A stretch of DNA of 64,000 nt from Tretioscincus oriximinensis (Eukaryota > Chordata > Lepidosauria > Squamata > Gymnophthalmidae), in the NCBI GenBank assembly GCA_022410635.1, contig JAJVDF010000018.1, positions 2,871,190 through 2,935,189 of the forward strand, read 5' to 3'. Shown piece after piece: positions 56,581 through 64,000 of this stretch. Each line of letters starts with the position of its first letter. Within the stretch, counting starts at the first letter, position 1. The translations under genes and the position numbers were made by a program. The notes beneath the pieces were generated by a model, which did no database searches, was not told where the DNA came from, and saw only the letters and a list, made by a program, of their open reading frames with translations.

Positions 56581-56584
56581 ACAG

Positions 56585-57420
56585 ATTGGACGATGAGTCT
56601 GAAAACTTTACCTCTCTTGGATTTTTTCTTAGCAATTCCTATGTCTCTCTCCTACTCTTTCTGCATATTTCTGGAAAATGGTGTGAAAGTGAGGAAGAAA
56701 CTTAAATGATAATAGGATAAATAATCCTGACTTGCTTTTTTAGTTGAAAGGATATTTCTACTGTTTATTTCTAGAGATGCCAGTTCTGTACCTCATTCGA
56801 CTCTGCCTGGAGGACTTTAAAATCTAAAATAGGTTTGCAAAATCAAGAATTCACATTAATTGCTTCAGAATTACCAACCTCTGAATTGTGGGTTTTTTAA
56901 CACTAGAAATTTTAATGTTTTGTTTAATTCTGTATTATGTATTTTTAGTTACTGTTAATCTTTGAGATGCTAGGATACAGGGCAGAAATAAGCATAAATA
57001 AATAAATGTTGCCATTCTGTTATCATAGCAAATACTGCTGAGAACAGTTAAGTGTTGGATACTACTAGTTGTGACCGGCTCCTGGTTGACTACATGAGCA
57101 CCTCTGTGCAGTTTTCTTAGCAAAAGTGGTTTGCCATTGCTTATTTCAAGGGACAGACTAGGGATTGAATCAGCCACCCTGTCCTTTCCATGCAGCATGT
57201 TCCCTTCCTAAGCTATAGTCTTCCTGCTGCAAGAGACAACATAGCACAGTTGTCTTCTGCTGCTATTCACATACTGATGGAAGCAACTTAAAATTCACTT
57301 CGTACAGTTAAAGGTGCTTGGTGTTGGTTCAGCTTCTGGAGTCAATACAGTCACATTCATAAAATTTTATTTGGGGAAAATTTTATTTTCCTTCAAAGAG
57401 ATGCNTGGGATTGATCTGGA
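56585..57420. other. No gene; weak SINE-like traces near 56,975-57,240
   Basis: 'gcagaaataagcataaataa' (56,982) looks like a SINE or LINE tail. 'agtggtttgccattgctt' (57,125) is a common repeat word. Neither can be delimited. Confidence 0.3.
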
Positions 57421-57424
57421 TCAA

Positions 57425-57530
57425 TAATAATTTATTTACTTATATATTCTGTCCAATATACAAAGGTCACAGGGCAGGTCACAATAGAAAAATCATAACA
57501 ANTAAATAAAACAATTAAAAATGACAACAA
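57425..57530 (-). mobile_element. Retroposon 3' tail, reversed, family uncertain
   Basis: 'ataataatttatttacttat', then 'caaaggtcacagggcaggtc' and an A-rich stretch, follow the order seen again at 62,895-62,990. It is the reversed 3' end of a SINE or LINE. Confidence 0.5.
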
Positions 57531-57534
57531 TGCC

Positions 57535-58690
57535 TGCTAGGAGCACTAGTTTCTGATAATCAGTATCACTGATGACTGACTAATGAAATCTTAAGATATA
57601 CAATTCCTTGTATCTTCTGAACAAGTTAAGAAGTAAGGTATACTGAACTTAATATTATTTTGATTAATAGTGCTTATTTGCAAAATGTCTTAAAGCAGTG
57701 CTGAACTGAGTATGACAATAACCATGCAGTTTTATCAGTGGACAGCAATGTTACTGAAATAATATGTACCTGACTCACATTACTGAACCTCAAAGCTGGG
57801 ATATCCATATGTTTCATGGAACTTACAGTTAGCTAAAAGACTATGACCAAATCAGAAATTTGGGTTGACAAATTTTACAAACACCTTTTATATCAAAACA
57901 GGATATGAACCAACAAAAATACTGCCAGAAACATTTCTACACAGCCCATCACAGATCAATTCCCTATCGGAGGAACATTTTCATGAAGATACTGCAAAGC
58001 CAGGTCAGCCCATTTCATTTCTTGTTCCTTCACTGATTCTGTTGTACCACCATTATCTTGTTCTGGTTCAGGGAGTTCATTCTGTGAAAAAAAATTATTA
58101 ATATTAGTGGAATTAGCCCATTGCATTATGGTAATGGAACAGGCTCTAGCCCCTCCTCCTTGCTCCCTTCAACCACTTTCTCCATCCCATCCCCTCTCAC
58201 TTGCTGTTTCTTTATTTTGTTCCATCTNTCTTTCTGTTCTCCTTTCCTTCCTTCTTCCTTTCCTTTATTTTTCTTATCTTCCTTTCCTTCTACCATTCAT
58301 CCATTCCTTCCTTTGTTCTTTCTTCCTTTCCCTCCTATGAGAAATAAAGCATGGATGTTGAATTTCCAATGATTGATTAATCATGAGAGAAAGGTAACGT
58401 TGATAGTGTTAAGTGAAGGAACTATTAGAATCCTAATGTGTCAGTAGCACATTCAAGGAACTCTTGCAATTTAGAACGAAAGGCAGAAAATAGGCCTCTA
58501 CCTGGGGAAAGCAAACCTGGTGGTTGGCCAAGGGAACAAGCTGTACAGTTAGATGGGGGGTGGGGTGGGTGGGTGCAACAAGGTAAGTAACAACCAAAGG
58601 AGTGAACGAACAAAGGCGCTAACAAAGAACTTGGTTCTAGGAGCTGAAAGGTCAATTCAGTGACTGACTGGCTCTATCTGTAATAGGGGC
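57535..58690. other. No gene; pyrimidine-rich tract at 58,200-58,340
   Basis: A long C/T tract (ttcc- and tttc-rich) lies at about 58,200-58,340. Elsewhere only short frames without motifs. Confidence 0.45.
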
Positions 58691-59028
58691 TGCATGTATG
58701 ATGATGCTTACTTGACAGTTTGTGATTGGTGAGACTTTGTTAGATATTTCTGCTCTCTTCCGTCTTTTTGAATTCCCTTTGGCGCCAGCGGGAGTTTTCG
58801 GCGCGTGATTTATGTTTCCTAATTGGCTAGAGGGTGCCGAGAGACGCCCCCTCGGCTCTGCTTTATAATCTTCGTTCCTCTATCACTTCCTGTTCTGTTT
58901 CTTTGATCATTATGAAAGCTGGTTCCTGATTACTGATTTGACTTCTGGACTTAAACCTTTGAATAAATATCCTGCAACAAACCTACTTGTTCTTATTATT
59001 CTTGGAGCAAAGNCCTACAACCCTAACA
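58690..59028 (+). mobile_element. Probable solo LTR, GC-rich promoter type
   Basis: 'ggcgccagcgggagttttcg' and 'ggcgcgtgatttatg' form a GC-rich upstream part, with a CCAAT-box-like 'ctaattggct' near 58,820. TATA 'gctttataatc' lies at 58,859-58,869 and AATAAA at 58,962-58,967. The segment closes near 'acaaccctaaca' (59,028). No coding sequence or matching second LTR is present. The 5' border is approximate. Confidence 0.5.
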
Positions 59029-59300
59029 CCTTGTCCTGATCAGAGAATGACCAATGGAAGTTAAGAGGCAGGGTTGGCAATTAGGGAGTATAAAAGCAGG
59101 GGTGTGGCAACTATGTTTTCACACCTCCATCATGTGCAGACACCTGACCCTGCAGGATTGTCCTCCTTCCCCCTTTTTTCTTTTATGTAACCTTTTATTG
59201 TCTGTCTTATTTGATTGTTCTAATAAATGTTCTTAATCTGCTTTATCAATCATGGTGTGGTCTTATAGTCATATGGGAGGGTGTGGGGCCCATCCTCCAT
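59029..59300 (+). mobile_element. Second LTR-like promoter segment, adjacent
   Basis: CCAAT ('gaccaatgg', 59,049), TATA ('gagtataaaagcagg', 59,087) and AATAAA (59,222-59,227) occur in that order. The spacing is like that of the preceding LTR, but the sequence is unrelated. It may be a second solo LTR. A cellular promoter is less likely given the early polyadenylation signal. Confidence 0.42.
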
Positions 59301-59314
59301 TTAAATATGACACC

Positions 59315-59465
59315 TCCCAATGCTGGTCCCGGCACTAAACCCTGGGGTATTCCACTTCTTACATCTTTCCACCCAGATAACTGTCCATTAATTACTTCCC
59401 TCTGTTTTCTGTCATTTAGCCAGTTGGTCTCTGGAGGCTGCCAAAGTTCTGAGCACCGTAACTGG
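59315..59465 (-). mobile_element. CR1 reverse-transcriptase fragment, reversed
   Basis: The minus strand encodes WLNDRKQ, then VINGQLSGWKDVRSGIPQG and LVPGP, which aligns with the RT stretch of the CR1 at 9,240-9,360. The 3' portion of the element is missing. Confidence 0.78.
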
Positions 59466-59471
59466 TNGTAA

Positions 59472-59616
59472 CAGGGCTCCTACATACTTTTCATTACATG
59501 TACAGATAATAATGATGCAGTAGTAGTAATAATAATAGTAATAAGAAAGACAGTTAATGCAATGTAGCATTCCAACTGTTTGCCTATACTGCTCCACAGT
59601 CATAGTGTGAATATAC
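59472..59616 (+). repeat. 145-bp direct duplication, copy 1
   Basis: It runs from 'cagggctcctacatactttt' to 'catagtgtgaatatac'. It is repeated at 60,999-61,143 with one visible mismatch ('cattacatg' against 'cattatatg'). It includes a short (gta)/(ata) microsatellite. There are no recognisable transposon ends. Confidence 0.93.
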
Positions 59617-59619
59617 ACT

Positions 59620-60245
59620 TAGGCTACTTTTTACAATATGCCAAATGAGAACCAGGCCCCAGTTGTTTAATGACAGTCAGTCTGACACTCACATCCCTTT
59701 TAGGAGGTGCATTCACTTACCAGTGGTATTGCCACATCTTCATATGGTAACTTATCTTCTCTCCATGCATCATCAATTAAATCTAGGATTCTTCCATCCC
59801 TTTGTACCTCGCTATCCATAATTTATACAGAAAAGATCTGTGGCATATAGAAAGAATTTGCGTTTAATGCTTTGAATCTCGTAAGTTATTCTGAGAAATA
59901 TTTCTACTTGGTTGTCATTAAGAGGCTAAGGAAAGTAGAGATGAGATGTACATGAACTAAAAACTTTAGTTCATAATAAACCTTAAACTTTCCATGAATA
60001 AATCTCACCTTCCCATTAATCTTGTCAGTCAATTCTTTCTTCCATTATGCATTTGGTCCTTTACATCTTACCCTGCTATCTTCCTTCTCCATCCCCTTAT
60101 AGGCAGACTCCAGTCCTTTTTTTCTCATGCTTGGTGTGCATTATTGCCAAGAAAACTGAACAGATTTAATCATCTAGTCATGATGGCACCATTATCTGCA
60201 CAGTTCAGTGTTTAACCTGCACTACCCTGAATAAGTTATAGTCAA
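59620..60245. other. No feature recognised
   Basis: I see nothing supportable. Confidence 0.4.
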
Positions 60246-60246
60246 G

Positions 60247-60366
60247 CAAGGCTTGTAGCACTTGGAAAGTTCATGTCACCTACCTTTCTGTTGTTAGTCT
60301 CCAAGGTCTACAAGCCCCCTTGCTGGACTTTCTGAACTAAGGCTAACATGGCTATTTCCCTGAAAT
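60247..60366 (-). mobile_element. Fold-back retroposon, family F, copy F8, reversed and shortened
   Basis: 'aagcaaggcttgtagcactt' leads to 'ttctgttgttagtctccaag', 'cccccttgctggactttctg' and 'ctaacatggctatttccctg'. The arms are truncated and diverged. Confidence 0.68.
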
Positions 60367-60378
60367 AGAAAGTTATTT

Positions 60379-60461
60379 ATATACTGCTCAAAACAATTAA
60401 GGGAACACTTAGTGGTACAATGTTATGTTAAAGTGTTCCCTTAATTGTTATGAGCAGTATA
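60379..60461. mobile_element. 83-bp Tc1/mariner-like palindromic MITE
   Basis: Ends tatactgctcaaaacaatta (continuing agggaacactt) and the reverse complement of the right end (aagtgttcccttaattgtta, then tgagcagtata) leave a loop of only about 17 bases. The terminal TA fits Tc1/mariner target duplication. I recall similar ends in elements of distantly related animals, unverified here. Confidence 0.82.
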
Positions 60462-60710
60462 GTTTGTACTTATGAGCAAGTTAGACACTACCCTCCCTCA
60501 GCAAATTCATTTCATTCCCAATGATCAGCCATGACATCAAAACAGAATATTCTTTCTGCGTTCAACCACAAGATACCTTTTCAAACATTTACAATCAAAA
60601 GGACTCAGCTTCAGAACAGCAGCTTTAAAATGTTTTTGGAGGAGCTCTTGTAAATAAACAACTCTTTCATATCTTTATGCTATTAATTAAATAGTTAAGG
60701 TAAAATGATG

Positions 60711-60912
60711 ACATAAAAGCATAAAAGAACCCTGTTGAATTGGGCCACAGCCCAGCTAGTCAAGCATTCTCTCTCTCACAGTGGCTGGCTGATCTTCACC
60801 GNGCTCAACACCTTGCAAATGGCATTTAAATGCCTGTTTCTTTAATCAGTAGGCAGAATCTAAGCACCCATAGGTAGATACTTTGGTTCCATGAATTGGC
60901 CTTTCTTCATGG
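60711..60912 (-). mobile_element. CR1 3' end, reversed (old)
   Basis: 'acataaaagcataaaagaac' and 'cctgttgaattgggccacag', then 'ttgcaaatggcatttaaatg', follow the reversed CR1 3' UTR with many changes. Confidence 0.65.
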
Positions 60913-60916
60913 ACTC

Positions 60917-61003
60917 TGTCCCCACTTGGTACAAAGCTTGGCATGTTACACTAGCATGTAGATAGCAGGCTCCTAGTCTGAGATATAGACCAGTTCCTCA
61001 GGG
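60917..61003. mobile_element. Family C palindromic element, partial
   Basis: 'tgtccccacttggtacaaag', 'catgttacactagcatgta' and 'ctgagatatagaccag' follow the layout of the complete copy at 29,043. The right end overlaps the start of duplication copy 2 at 60,999. Confidence 0.62.
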
Positions 61004-61143
61004 CTCCTACATACTTTTCATTATATGTACAGATAATAATGATGCAGTAGTAGTAATAATAATAGTAATAAGAAAGACAGTTAATGCAATGTAGCATTCC
61101 AACTGTTTGCCTATACTGCTCCACAGTCATAGTGTGAATATAC
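60999..61143 (+). repeat. 145-bp direct duplication, copy 2
   Basis: See copy 1 at 59,472. Here the copy is joined on the left to a family C element and on the right to unrelated sequence. Confidence 0.93.
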
Positions 61144-61149
61144 TCTTGC

Positions 61150-61535
61150 AGAAAATGGTTCCCATGGGACTAAGCGCAGCTGCAGAATGGCTAAGAAAGA
61201 CTGTAGTCTGCAGGGAGGGCCCTGCATGGGCTGGGTCGAGGAGACTGCCAGGCCTCACACTAGCACATCAACAGCTGTTTCACTTTTTTCACATTGTGGG
61301 CTGCTGCTTATGCCACTGCCAGCTTTGTGAAGCTACTGGGTACTCAAGCTTTTATAATAAGCACTTGTCGCTGTGAAAAAAGCAGCATAGAAAAGCTGAC
61401 AGAAACACAACCAAGAACCACAAAACAATTTTTNTTNTTGTCAGGAAGTAAGCTGGCAGTCTGTTATTGTTCACGACTGGCACCCTCCATCAGGCACACG
61501 TTGTTTCCATGCGTTTTCTCAATTCTTTTGAAAAG
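61150..61535. other. No gene recognised
   Basis: Frames at 61,107-61,590 have no motif. A double n pair lies near 61,434. Confidence 0.35.
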
Positions 61536-61537
61536 TT

Positions 61538-61612
61538 ATCTCGGTAGGTCACTGTCACCATCTCTGGGAGTAAATTCCATAGAGCCATAAGGCCTCTGAG
61601 TGAACCCACGTC
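61538..61612 (-). mobile_element. CR1 coding-end fragment, reversed
   Basis: 'ggtaggtcactgtcaccatc' and 'ctgggagtaaattccataga' correspond to the reversed last coding segment of CR1 (compare 38,165-38,220). Confidence 0.5.
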
Positions 61613-61943
61613 CTTCCCCTTGCCCCTCTGGCTCTCCTGCCCACCCGCTGCCTGGATAGCACCGCCCCTAGGGTGCCTCTAGGGTTGCGTGATAAAGAAA
61701 GCCTTCCCCCTTAGCCACCTTCTTCACTCCAGGCGTGACAACAGGGTAAACGCGCCACCCATCCAGCCACCGGAGCTCTTCGTGGCACAACCACCGCCTG
61801 TCCAGGNCCCCCGAGTCTCTTCTGTCCAGTTCTATACGCTTTCCGCTGCCTCTCTTGGTAGACCCCGCGGGCGGTCAGCACGCAAACAGGCGCGCGTGCG
61901 GCGCGTCACAAATCACAATCAACCGCGGCAGAAACGGCGGATG

Positions 61944-61951
61944 TGACGTCA
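61944..61951. promoter_or_regulatory. Palindromic CRE (TGACGTCA) next to an ETS-like word
   Basis: The full 8-bp CRE palindrome for CREB/ATF factors is preceded by 'ggcggatg', giving ggcggatgtgacgtca. This has the spacing of composite ETS-CRE sites, although the core is GGAT rather than GGAA. It lies just upstream of the presumed transcription start. Confidence 0.65.
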
Positions 61952-61959
61952 NGTCAAGA

Positions 61960-62122
61960 ACGACTTTTCCAGCCGGCCGATCGTAGAGATGTGTACCATA
62001 GAGATGACGGATGGACGGGGAGAGCAATAGAAGGCCGGCGGCAGCAGCGGCTGCTCCCGAAAAGCAGAGGCGGCGGCGGCGGCAGCTGTGAAAAAGCAGC
62101 CTGAGAGTTTGCTGATTCTGAG
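61960..62122 (+). other. Predicted non-coding first exon (5' UTR)
   Basis: The 3' border is set by the donor 'ctgag|gtaacg' (gt at 62,123-62,124), a good match to the splice consensus. The 5' border is not visible and is placed below the CRE. The exon ends with a (gcg) run and 'gaaaaagcagcctgagagtt'. In the frame of the downstream ATG there is a stop at about 62,027 and no upstream ATG, so this exon is probably untranslated. Confidence 0.6.
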
Positions 62123-62596
62123 GTAACGGCTGAGGGAGGGAGGGAGGGAGATGGGGGTTGATAGCGAAGTCGAAGGAGCTGCCTTCCTTTGAGGGTCCCC
62201 ATNTTTTCTTGTTGGTGTCCAAGGTGCTACGTTGCCTTGGTCCTAGAAGCCCCACGTTTGTGTCAGGGTTGGGTTGCGGGTTGCCGCCACCGCTTGCACC
62301 TTTTATGCTTTCCCGTGGGGCGGCCCTTTCTGCGGTTCTCGCTCTCTTGCGGGCCACACTGGGTTCCCCCTCGCAGCTCCCACGGTAGCGTCCTCCGAGG
62401 GTCGTTGTGGCGCGTGGCGGTGGGAAGTTGGACCCGGCAAGGAGCGTCTGGCGGCGGCGGCGGCTTGGCTGACTCCTTGCTTCCCTCTGGCTGCGGAGGA
62501 AACAGCTGCGTTGTGTCCGGTCCCCCCTCTTGTGGCTATTAGTTAAATCGGGAGAAGTACAACAAAAGACACGTTTATTGCCTCTGAGGCCCGCTT

Positions 62597-62645
62597 CCCA
62601 CTGAGCCTTATTCTGGGCTACATCGTCGGAGCCTGCCATCGACGT
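62597..62645. mobile_element. Family C fragment inside intron 1
   Basis: 'cccactgagccttattctgg' followed by 'gctacatc' and 'gcctgccatc' matches the left arm of family C. Confidence 0.6.
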
Positions 62646-62670
62646 CCATTCATTTATTCATTCATTTCCC

Positions 62671-62894
62671 TGTTTTATGGACACCAAGAGTATAAATGGC
62701 TTCCAGGATGGATGCCTGGATGTTGCCTCCGGGCTGGAGCAACAGGCAGGACTCCTGAATAGTACTCCACAGGGGCATATTTTGCCTTCTTCTGTTGAGA
62801 CTGCCCAGGTGCATCTGGTGGGCCTCTGGGTGAGACAGAATGCTGGACTAGAAGGGCTCTGGCCCCATTCAGTAGGACTCTTCTTATGTTCTTA
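62671..62894 (+). mobile_element. CR1 3' end in intron 1
   Basis: 'ttatggacaccaagagtata', 'ggctggagcaacaggcagga', 'gactgcccaggtgcatctgg' and the terminal 'gactcttcttatgttctt' are the CR1 3' UTR. It is fairly well preserved. Confidence 0.85.
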
Positions 62895-62990
62895 CTTATC
62901 TACCTATCTACTTTTATATTCTGCCTATATTCAAAGGTCTCAGGGCGGATCACTATATAAAAAAAATAGAACAGATTAAAACAGAATGAT
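62895..62990 (-). mobile_element. Retroposon 3' tail, reversed, family uncertain
   Basis: 'ttatctacctatctactttt', then 'tattcaaaggtctcagggcg' and an A-rich run, are the same order as at 57,425. It abuts the CR1 end. Confidence 0.5.
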
Positions 62991-63521
62991 TTAAAATTGG
63001 TCAGTGTCTTCCAAGAGAGGGCAATTTGGGGTTTGGCTGAAGGTGAGGGCAGCAAACAGGTGCTTCTTCACCAGATATCTGAATGTGTACAGCATTGGTG
63101 CATGATGCCTCCACCCCTTTCATGAGTGAAAGAGGTGGGAATGTCAGAAGATCTTATGGTGTGAGCAAGTAATGAGGGGAGGTGATCCTTCATACCTTTC
63201 TGATTCAGTCTTATTTGGTGGCATTCAGGTACTAGCAAAATTCAANTATTTGATGAGTGATAACTCTGCTTTGTTTTCTTATGATTTATTTTTTACTTAT
63301 AACCTGTCTAAAATTTGTTCTTTACAACGTTGACCATTGCTTCCTCCACTCTTATTGTAAACTGCATAAATCTATTCATTCCATTTTTCAAGTGTCAAAC
63401 ACTTTTTCATATGTTCTGCAGTCTTCTAGTGAGGAATTGGATGTGGTGATGAACTGCTAGCTAGAGCATAATCTTTTATTTGTTTATTTTTTTCAGCTAC
63501 CTCAAAGGATATGATTTCAGA

Positions 63522-63566
63522 ATGGAGGCCTTACTGGAAAGAATGCAAACACAAGAAGAAAGGCAC
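63522..63566 (+). CDS. First coding exon (exon 2) of an unidentified host gene
   Basis: The exon is predicted at 63,497-63,566. The acceptor is a strong pyrimidine tract ending 'tttttttcag' (63,487-63,496). The donor is 'cac|gtatat' (gt at 63,567-63,568), an acceptable but not strong site. The first ATG in the open frame is at 63,522 in the context 'ttcagaatgg', with A at -3 relative to nothing better upstream and G at +4. It encodes MEALLERMQTQEERH and leaves the exon in phase 0. The residues look like the start of a charged helix or coiled coil. Spliced to exon 1 the frame is open upstream but lacks an ATG, so I place the start here. I do not recognise the protein; the rest lies beyond 64,000. 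A competing ATG at 63,511 opens a different frame that ends soon after the donor. Confidence 0.5.
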
Positions 63567-64000
63567 GTATATCTGATCCTATGTTTTGTTTTGTTTTTAA
63601 ACTAAGAACTGAACTGAATGTTGAGATTTAGTTTTTCATAGTATATTGAAAGATTCTCTTCAAGTGTACTTATATTTTTAATAAACACGTTTTGCTGTAT
63701 CTGTAGCATTAGAATTAGTAGTTGCAATTATTTATGACATAGTATCACTTTTTTTTTTCAAGTGAATGGTTTGACCCTTTTTGAGATCCAGAAATTTTGA
63801 GATTTGATAAATCGTGAAACTATAAATTGTGGAACTATTTAATGAATTTTGAATCTGCCACTGCTAAATTGGGCATTTTTGTGAATTTGGCATATTGGAA
63901 ATAAGTTATGAGATATTGGAAATTGTTCTTTTGTGAAGTTTTCTGATTCCCTTGTAGATATAATTTAATGTTCCAAAATTTGAAAAGAACAGCTTATTTA
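63567..64000 (+). other. Presumed intron 2, no exon seen
   Basis: AT-rich sequence follows the donor to the end of the window. No further acceptor-bounded open segment was found. Confidence 0.45.

Larger units (their letters stand above)
61690..62540 (+). promoter_or_regulatory. CpG-island promoter of the right-end gene
   Basis: This is the only long GC- and CpG-dense stretch in the window ('gaccccgcgggcggtcagca', 'caaacaggcgcgcgtgcggc', later 'gagcgtctggcggcggcggc'). There is no TATA box at the presumed start. It contains a CRE (61,944-61,951) and the first exon ending at 62,122. A divergent transcript to the left is possible, as at many vertebrate CpG islands, but I see no exon for it. Confidence 0.8.

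Noticed and set aside
58107..58372. Leu/Phe/Ser-rich frames
   Set aside because: They translate a pyrimidine-rich tract with an n; no splice or start context supports them.
61875..62639. Minus-strand open frame of 254 codons across the CpG island
   Set aside because: GC-rich DNA has few stops, the frame spans the predicted promoter and exon 1 in antisense, it contains ambiguous codons, and its sequence is Arg/Ser/Pro-rich without a domain. I treat it as chance.

Overview
This window reads as vertebrate nuclear DNA, most likely from a squamate reptile (a lizard or close relative). The basis is its repeat content: a tRNA-headed SINE with the Sauria-SINE layout, Bov-B LINE reverse-transcriptase remnants, many CR1 LINE pieces, L1 and Ty3/gypsy fragments, and many short palindromic DNA-transposon derivatives. 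There is no prokaryotic-style gene organisation. The base composition is AT-rich except for one GC-rich block near the right end. Single ambiguous bases (n) are scattered throughout, as in a draft assembly.

Layout. Positions 1-61,600 look intergenic: I found no convincing host exon there, and every long open frame I examined is transposon-derived or low-complexity. From left to right: palindromic elements and CR1 (1-1.8 kb); a decayed gypsy element split by an L1 insertion that itself carries a MITE (2.6-6.1 kb); two large CR1 3' ends (8.8-10.4 and 11.25-12.1 kb); a clean hAT-type MITE beside a complete Sauria-type SINE (13.46-13.95 kb); a mariner-like MITE holding a 42-bp minisatellite (24.1-24.5 kb); a minus-strand LTR (25.5 kb); several hairpin elements (27-31 kb); a Bov-B LINE broken by a MITE (44.7-45.9 kb); L1 and fold-back retroposons (47.8-51 kb); a pair of 268-bp inverted repeats 3.7 kb apart (51.65-55.91 kb); and two adjacent LTR-like promoters (58.7-59.3 kb).

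The only probable host gene starts at the right end on the plus strand. A CpG-island promoter (about 61.69-62.54 kb) contains a palindromic CRE. A non-coding first exon ends at a good splice donor (62,122/62,123). A second exon (63,497-63,566) carries the likely start codon and encodes MEALLERMQTQEERH before the next intron. I do not recognise the gene.

The most interesting signal is a retroposon family (called family F here) with at least eleven copies or fragments. It has a short unique head followed by a near-perfect long hairpin, and four copies are flanked by 12-14-bp target-site duplications. These features suggest a retroposed RNA that folds back into double-stranded RNA. Other notable items are a 145-bp direct duplication with one visible mismatch, a chimeric re-copy of one F locus, and nested insertions dated by order.
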